NCBI GenBank assembly: GCA_021613335.1
Contig: JAJTWR010000281.1
Span: 1,147,501-1,211,500, forward strand
DNA: 64,000 bases
From: Whitmania pigra
Lineage: Eukaryota; Annelida; Clitellata; Hirudinida; Haemopidae
Direction of reading: 5' to 3'
The first letter of the stretch is position 1, and every line of letters starts with the position of its first letter. This document shows positions 57,764 to 64,000 of this stretch, in pieces. The notes below the pieces were generated by a model. It searched no databases. It saw nothing but the letters and a program-made list of their open reading frames with translations, and had not been told where the DNA came from. The position numbers and the translations under genes are program-made.

Positions 57764-59586
57764 TCAAGCAGTCTGAAGGTCACTTTCAGCACAGCTGAGT
57801 CTCTGCCTTTGAGCTCCACCTCGAAATTTGAATCCGGGCCAAGCGACTGCCTCGTATCTGGTGAAGTACCAGTAAAGAATCCAGAGAACGTTTCCGAAGC
57901 AATTCATAAGAGAAGCCTTAGTGGCATCTGAGTCAAAGCTGAGAACTAGTGAAGTGATGACGCAAAAGCCGAAACAAGCCAGTGAGGTGAGGGCGTAGGA
58001 AGCCGTTGTTATCCAGAATGAGTACGTGTACAAGATTGGGTTGCAGTATCTGGTACTTGTTTCATCGCTTGGTTCGAAGTCGTTGTAAATGCGGTAAATC
58101 CACACGCTCCCTGGAATGAATGAGTGAATGAATAAATGAATGAGCAACTAGCTCAAAGATATTGAATTATAAAGGAATTTTAACGAATAAATACATTTTT
58201 ACCTATTATAAATTAAAATTTCTTTAATTGAAACACATTATATTATATTACATTATTAAAAACTTAACTAATTATTTCAAATGAAAAACATTTGCCAAAC
58301 AAGCATGGCAAACTTTTATCCAACCAGTTATAAACCAGGCCAGCAGAAACCAGCTGAGAACCACTGCCAGCGGATTGGTTTTGACATCCTCTTTGGTCTT
58401 GTGGCCGCAGCCATTGACCCAACTCTGTATGAGGTTAAGAAGGTTTTTGACAACCCCGAAGCAACCGCCGACGATGAGATATATGGGAATGTAAGGCTCT
58501 CGCTTGCACTCGTGTAGATAGACGGTACCTCAAAGGAGTGTTGGATTATCGTATTAGGTAATTATTGATCATTTAATTACTTAATTAACAGCAATTTATC
58601 GTGATGATAGAGTTATTTGGAATAAGATCCAGCATTATCCTACCGACTGCTATCATGGATAGAGGAATGGCCAACGTTGCAGCAATAAGGATCCATCCCG
58701 CTGTTAAAGAAGTTAACAAAAATATAATGCTATGTTTAATTGAATTTCATGAAAATTAATAATTGGTTAATAATGATAATAATAAAAACTACAACAATGA
58801 TGAATTAATAAAATATGTAATTATAATTATATTAAATTATATAATTATATTAAATAATTTATTATAATTATCATTAATAAATTATAATTATCATTACTTA
58901 ATAGTGATACAGAGTGATTAATGATCATTATTGACTGATTAATATGAATGAAAACATATTTCAAATTCTTTCACAAGTTAAGTAGAATTTTCAGGGTCTT
59001 ATTAGTCACTTTCTTCGATATATAAATATTTTATCATAAATTATTTGTCAAATTTCATCAATTTATTATCTTGAAGTTTACGTTGAATAAGACCCAAATA
59101 TTTCAAATAAAATATAACAAATGACATTCAGTAAGTTCCAGTATAGTTTTGGTTGTCCATGCAGCTTATGAGCTCACACGAAAGACAGTTCATTATTGAG
59201 ACAAGACAACAAACACCTTGTAACTCTATACTCGACTTCTCTCTATTTATAGTCATACGTATATACTGTTTACGTAACTACAAATTTATGCTAGTGGTCA
59301 TTAGTGACCCTTCGTTTTGTTAAAATAATTAAAAAACACTTACTTGTCTCAAAAAGTATGAGAGCAAATTTGCCGAAAAAGTCAACGAAGCTGCTCGATC
59401 GACTGTAAGCTGACTTTACTCTGCCGATGAAACCTAAACTACTCTCGGTATTCGTTATCAACCTTTGGGCAGCTGTATTAATAATAATATTATTAATGTA
59501 GTAAATAATTTATGATGATCGTTATTAGGAAAGTTTTACGTACCAGTGTTGCGCAGGAGAGGGTTAACTTGATCAACTCTGTCTTG
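57764..59586 (-). CDS. TMEM272-like multi-pass membrane protein
   Basis: Minus-strand exons: 59544-59586, 59344-59472, 58590-58700, 58325-58508, 57764-58110. The exon order encodes an N-terminal cytosolic stretch (ITNTESSLGFIGRVKSAYSR), a first membrane span (TGWILIAATLAIPLSMIAVG), the family signature EPYIPIYLIVGGCFGVVKNL, a third segment (PLAVVLSWFLLAWFITGSVW) with YRIYNDFEP and YCNPILYTYSFWITTASY, and a final span (LACFGFCVITSLVLSF). This is the layout of TMEM272-like proteins of animals; function unknown. The junction from 58590 to 58508 is out of phase by one base with the visible signals, so a sequence error, a micro-exon or decay is possible. The start codon was not identified. Confidence 0.75.
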
Positions 59587-60954
59587 CTAAAATTCGAGTT
59601 GAGTAGTTGTTGCAATAATTTCACTAAATATTTTAAAATCTTAAATAAACTTGGCAATTTTTTCTAAGCCCTTAACTGGAAAAAAGCTAATGTAAAGTTT
59701 AAAAAATTACCATTTTTCCGTAGATTTTCATGGATTGTTTGGGACATCAACAAATTCAAAACGTCCTCGATCAAAGATCGATGTTTAACACTTCAAATCC
59801 TTCCAATGATTGAAATCAGAATTTATTTTATAATCCAATAAACCTCCCTGATACTTCGAAATGTTAATTATGTGCAGCGTTGTTTTGCATGGAATTAACT
59901 GCTATTTTCGAAATTGATCGTCAAAAGGTTCTTCTTAGAAAAATAATCCACCCAAGCTAATCGCTTCTCGAACAAAAGAAGTACAAAATGCGAACATAGC
60001 AAAGCTCGTTATTGCCAACGGTATCAGCAAAACCATTAAAGAAGAAATAGAGCTTCAACGGAAGTTGCACTGCGGAAATGCGTTCCACTTTTTTTGGGGA
60101 GGGAAGAGAACTTATTCAAACAAATCAATCGCGGATGAGTTGCACGATCTGGAAAACATGACTCCAGCGACTAACAGGTGCAACCAACTCACGAACTAGA
60201 GAAAAAGGTTTTATCGATCCTCTAGCAATACAGGTGAAAACGCAGGTGCGCATCCTTCCATTGCACAGTCTTTCTCTGTAATGCGAGGTGGAATTAATTT
60301 CCCAACAAATAAATTAAGCACACCATTTCCATAATAAATAGAATAAAATGCGAGCATCACTTTTAACTTTCCTAGATGCTTTAATTCATTTTAACTTTAA
60401 AAAAAGGAATTGTTTCACGGTGTCGACATTTAAGCGGAATCATCGATCCACAAACAAGCGTTGCCTGGATAAATTTAATGGAAGACCCAGATACAGTGCA
60501 TACCATTAGGTGCATTTTTGTTCTTATAATATCAAATCAAATTTCAACTTCTACTTTTGACAGGAATATTATTTCCTTAACATTTTAAAAACTAGGAAGT
60601 GTTACTGAGTTAGCAGTTCAAGTTTTGAAAAAAAAAACCAACTCTCTTAATATTCTTCAAGTTAGACCAGGTTAGAATAAATTCCTTAAATAGCCAATTT
60701 CTCGATGCTGACCAATTGGAATCAAGCTAAGGCCAATTTCGTAGAAGGTTAACGGCCAGAACAGTCTTAGAAGGAGCACGAATTGGAGCAACCACACTTT
60801 GAAACGCCCTTGCAGCCGTGCCGCCTCGTTTGCTTGCAGTCCTTTTGATGGTTTGATGAAGTACGGCACCTTTCTTACTCTTGTCGGACTTTTCATAAAA
60901 CTTTTCTAGGCTTGTTTGTGACATCATATCAATAATTCTTTAATCTATAGTTTG
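59587..60954. other. Spacer upstream of the TMEM272-like gene
   Basis: No convincing gene. Two overlapping minus-strand frames at 60672-60927 have no recognisable product and may be retroelement remains. Confidence 0.4.
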
Positions 60955-61150
60955 TTTTTTGTCCCTGTCTCTATTATTTTATTTTACTCCATTTTGTTTA
61001 CTCACTTTTATTCTATTCTTATCTTATTTTATTTTATTTCATAGACTGTATATTTGTGAGCTTTTGTTCGCCGTGCCTTTACATCCCTTCGGGATTACAT
61101 CGAGCACGTAAAATATTGGATAAATAAATGAAATGTAAAAAAAAATGAAA
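60955..61150 (+). mobile_element. LINE-type 3' end with terminal hairpin and poly-A
   Basis: T-rich stretch, then TTACATCCCTTCGGGATTAC (stem-loop CATCCC/GGGAT), ACGTAAAATATTGGATAAAT, AAATGAAATG and a run of A. This is the usual layout of a non-LTR retrotransposon 3' UTR; the coding part is missing. Confidence 0.55.
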
Positions 61151-61170
61151 TGTTGTTTGACAGATGAAGT

Positions 61171-61345
61171 CTTTAAAAACTCTCACTGAGGTTTCCTTTT
61201 TCATCCTCTTTGTCAGCCCTTGACCAAGCACCTTGTCCGATTCCCGCCACGCCTTCTTCTCCCTGCTGGAGGGAAACTTTATTTTTTGCTTTGGAGGGAT
61301 CCACTGGAGAGCCTTATTATAATAATCAGCTTTTGTGATTCCTAT
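61171..61345 (-). other. Exon-like minus-strand frame of unknown origin
   Basis: The minus strand reads without stop through KADYYNKALQWIPPKQKIKF and KAWRESDKVLGQGLTKRMKK. The composition resembles the linker upstream of a LINE reverse transcriptase, so it may be a retroelement piece rather than a gene exon. Confidence 0.3.
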
Positions 61346-61737
61346 AATAAAAATTATTTACTTTAAGAGTCGTAAACCTTAAAAACAACATCAAAGGCAT
61401 TTATCGATGAACCTTGGCCAAGTTTATGCAACGTAACTGTATATTAAGCTGTTTTGATGAGTTTTATGTTTTGTGCGCTCGCATGACTAGAGGTGGAACA
61501 GAAAGCAGAAAAAAACAATCTTGGACAACTGTAGAACTCATCCGGAAGTTCCTGGGCTCAAGGCCATTAAGATATTTTACCTCCCACCTAACACAATAAG
61601 TAAGCTCCAACCTAAGAATTCATAAACCTTTTGTTGTTAGCAAACACGTATGCACTGTCGCCAATATAAAATATCAATTGCTGTTGTGTGAACAAAAACA
61701 TTATAAACATGTGCGTGTATATTCTTATTTATTAACG

Positions 61738-62165
61738 CACATTAAGTACCATAAGGGAGTGAGGGTCGACCAGGGTTGGACCATAGGGGGTATGGGTCGA
61801 CCATAGGGGTGAGGGCCGACCAGGGTTGGACCATAGGGGGTGAGGGCCGACCAGGGTTAGACCATAGGGGGTATGGGTCGACCACAGGGGGTGAGGGTTG
61901 ACCAGGGTTGTATCATAGGGGAGTATGGGTCGATCACAGAGGGTGAGGATCGACCGGGGTTGAACCATAGGGGGTGAGGGCTGACCAGGGTTGAACCATA
62001 GGGGGGTATGGGTCGACCACAGGAGGGTGAGGGCCGACCAGGGTTGGACCATAGGGGGTGAGGGCCGACCAGGGTTGAACCATAAAGGAGTATGGGTCGA
62101 CCATACATACCATAGGTATACAAGCATATACAATACATACCATACATATGGTATGGGTCGACCAT
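61738..62165 (+). repeat. G-rich composite minisatellite
   Basis: About 430 bases built of two alternating modules: a unit near 30 bases (GAGGGCCGACCAGGGTTGGA with CCATAGGG) and a shorter unit (GTATGGGTCGACCACAGG). It ends in a CATACCATA/TATGGTATG inverted stretch at 62103-62160. It is far richer in G than the surrounding sequence. Confidence 0.93.
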
Positions 62166-62504
62166 ATGATTGAGGGACCGTAAAGCAGCGAAAGATTTGT
62201 TTCGCACGCCTCTGTAAGAAGAGATGTCAAATTCTCAAGCGAGACATTCTTGCAGCGGCAAACGACTGGACCGTCGCAGCCGATGGTATGAGGCACTAAC
62301 CCCAGGCGCTGATAGAAATTGGCAAGAGGCCGTATTTGGTGCTCGTGTCGCCGTCGACGTCGCTATTAACTGAATGATTTGTGGCTCGCGAGTGCATTTC
62401 ACTAGATTTCGATTATTTGTTTAAGTTAGCCAATGTTATTCTTAATGCAAATATATATAACATATATTTTTTAATAATTTTTGTGTAATGGTTCAAATAC
62501 GATA

Positions 62505-62608
62505 AGCATCACGGCTTTGAAATATCCGCCGTATTGTTTAGGGGAGACCTTAAGGGGTACAGGCTCCAGGTTTTGAGCCCCCGCCAAAGTATTATAGATC
62601 CGCCACTG
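62505..62608 (-). mobile_element. Terminal piece of a hAT-type DNA transposon or MITE
   Basis: Read on minus from 62608: CAGTGGCGGATCTATAATAC, then GGGGGCTCAAAACCTGG. CAGTGGCGGAT is a common animal hAT-type terminus. The other end was not found. Confidence 0.5.
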
Positions 62609-63031
62609 TAAAGTAAAGGAAGAGGTGATGAAAATGGATGCGTCACGTAGTTTAATTTTTTTTTTATGCACGTTTTGCTTCCGGCGCACCTTTAACTATC
62701 TTTTTCCTTTTAATTCTTCACAAGACTTTGCTAGATGTTTTACAAATAAATTCAAATTTTAGTTAAGCATTTAGCCATAACATCGCTATTTTATTTTTAT
62801 ACTTTCATAATGACCTGTTAACTTCGCCTTTTACATTAACGATGGAAAATGTTGCCATCCACTTTGAAGCCTTATGTTAATTCTGGATAGCAGCATCGCT
62901 TTGAATCGGCGGCATTTGATGCTCTTTTGTGACCGTAGCGGTCTCGGGCGTAGCGATAGATTTTGGAAGTGGAACAAAAATAGAGGATGTAAATATTTGT
63001 TTTTCCTTTCGCGGATAAGTGATCCGGTCTA

Positions 63032-64000
63032 ATGGAGATTGTCTCTGATAATGGCTGGTTAGCTGATCGTTCCATCGAACCGAGCTGGCTGATTCAATTT
63101 TTCCATTCCATTCCTCATGTGGACTTTTCCTTCCAAAGGGTCAATGCCACGTTCAACTTGGAGTCTTCAAAGTACAAGGAGGTAGATATTTGGCAATTGT
63201 TACTAAGCAATTTGTCACTGTTCAATATTTAATGAGACTTGTCCTTAATTGGTTCTTGTCTTCAGTCAGTTCTTGCCTGGTCTTCCCTACCAGTATTCAT
63301 CTTGTTACTAATTCTCAACCTGCTGGTGGCTTACTTTGTGTGCTTGTGTGTATGCAAGAAGAGGAGAGGTGAGGCTAGCAACAATGAACTAATCCAAGAA
63401 GCCTCTCATAATCCAAGGTGCTTGAAAGGTCTACAATGGACTCTCGCATGCTTGTCTGCATTGGCATGGTAATTACTGGATTACAGCCCAAACAATACCA
63501 ATTTGCCTACAAATTTGTTTTAAGAATATGCCTTATTTAACTGTTTAATTATAGCCTTTCTAGGTTTGACAATGTTTCAATAATGGTTTATTTGTTTTTT
63601 AACAACTTACAGTATATTGTCTGGTCTTGGTCTTCAAGGAGAAGAGGAGACTCACAAGAGTATTTACAAACTGGCAGATTCTCTAGATTACATGTGGTAC
63701 ACTTTGTATGCTACCAGGAATCAAGTAATGCCTAAAGATATTCATTTATATATATATATTTATATTGCAAAATTTTCTAAAAATGGTAAAAATGTCAGTC
63801 TTATTAGTTATCGCTTAATAATTGCTATCCATTTATTAATAACATGTTTTATAAATGTCCTGGAATCTACTAAATTGCAGTTGTACGTCGTGGAGAAGAG
63901 TCTGAACTTGACAAGCAGAGGCATACTGGGCATTAAGAGGGTTTTCCGTTCCCACAACGAGCTGTCGTACAATCTGTCGAGCCTCCTCCATACGGGGGCC
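63032..64000 (+). CDS. Tweety homologue (TTYH), 3' end cut by window edge
   Basis: Exons 63032-63181, 63266-63468, 63613-63724 and 63881 onward keep frame. The N-terminus has SWLIQFFHSIPHVDFSFQRV, matching the conserved tweety start (PSW...LLH..PH.D..F). The first membrane span is LPVFILLLILNLLVAYFVCL, followed by the basic CVCKKRR; the second is around GLQWTLACLSALAWCILSGL. The exon at 63881 encodes the beginning of the extracellular region with a possible N-glycosylation site (SLNLTSRG). Tweety proteins are five-span membrane proteins formerly described as volume-regulated or calcium-activated anion channels, now also linked to lipid handling. The start ATG is the first in frame; later exons are outside the window. 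Confidence 0.9.

Noticed and set aside
61732..62296. Pro/Trp-rich minus-strand frames (HPLWS, PTLVGP repeats)
   Set aside because: Translation of the minisatellite; no start context, splice signals or homology.

Overview
This is an AT-rich animal nuclear genome segment. Genes are split into many short exons by mostly AT-rich GT-AG introns, some only about 60 bases long, and are separated by repeat-laden spacers. The gene set (FTCD, PRRC1, PPIL4, UBE2S, an ER protein disulfide isomerase, the dynein-regulatory-complex protein DRC3, a TRAF6-like adaptor, a TMEM272-like membrane protein, tweety) indicates a bilaterian invertebrate with motile cilia or flagella. I cannot name the phylum. Exons were assembled by hand from splice signals and reading phase. 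Where every junction keeps frame and the length matches the human protein (FTCD 542 aa, PRRC1 460, PDI 494, TRAF6-like 524, UBE2S 219), I regard the models as firm.

Layout. 1-14.4 kb: an ankyrin-repeat gene cut by the left edge, an unrecognised 3-exon gene (198 aa), and an unrecognised 22-exon gene (819 aa) with an EF-hand-like C-terminus, all on +. 15.5-26 kb: FTCD (+), PRRC1 (+) and an intronless PPIL4 (-), the last two tail to tail. 25.9-38.5 kb: a tandem segmental duplication. Both copies carry a two-exon HtrL/YibB-type glycosyltransferase-like gene (-), and the second copy also carries the PPIL4 promoter plus its first 12 codons. Between the copies lies a decayed ZBED/hAT-type transposon that was itself hit, antisense, by an R2-clade retrotransposon fragment. 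39.9-41.2 kb: a dead CR1/Jockey-like LINE. 41.8-56.9 kb: UBE2S (-), PDI (+), DRC3 (+), TRAF6-like (+). 57.7-64 kb: TMEM272-like (-), several repeats and a guanine-rich minisatellite, then the first four coding exons of tweety (+), cut by the right edge.

The genes are mostly unrelated housekeeping, ciliary and signalling functions, so no operon or pathway cluster is evident. The most unusual content is in the repeats: the nested R2-in-hAT insertion with 12-base flanking repeats, a very short (about 47-65 base) hairpin-headed retroposon family with target-site duplications and an internal empty-site control, a tRNA-derived SINE family sitting in introns, and the duplicated glycosyltransferase-like genes with diverging conserved motifs.
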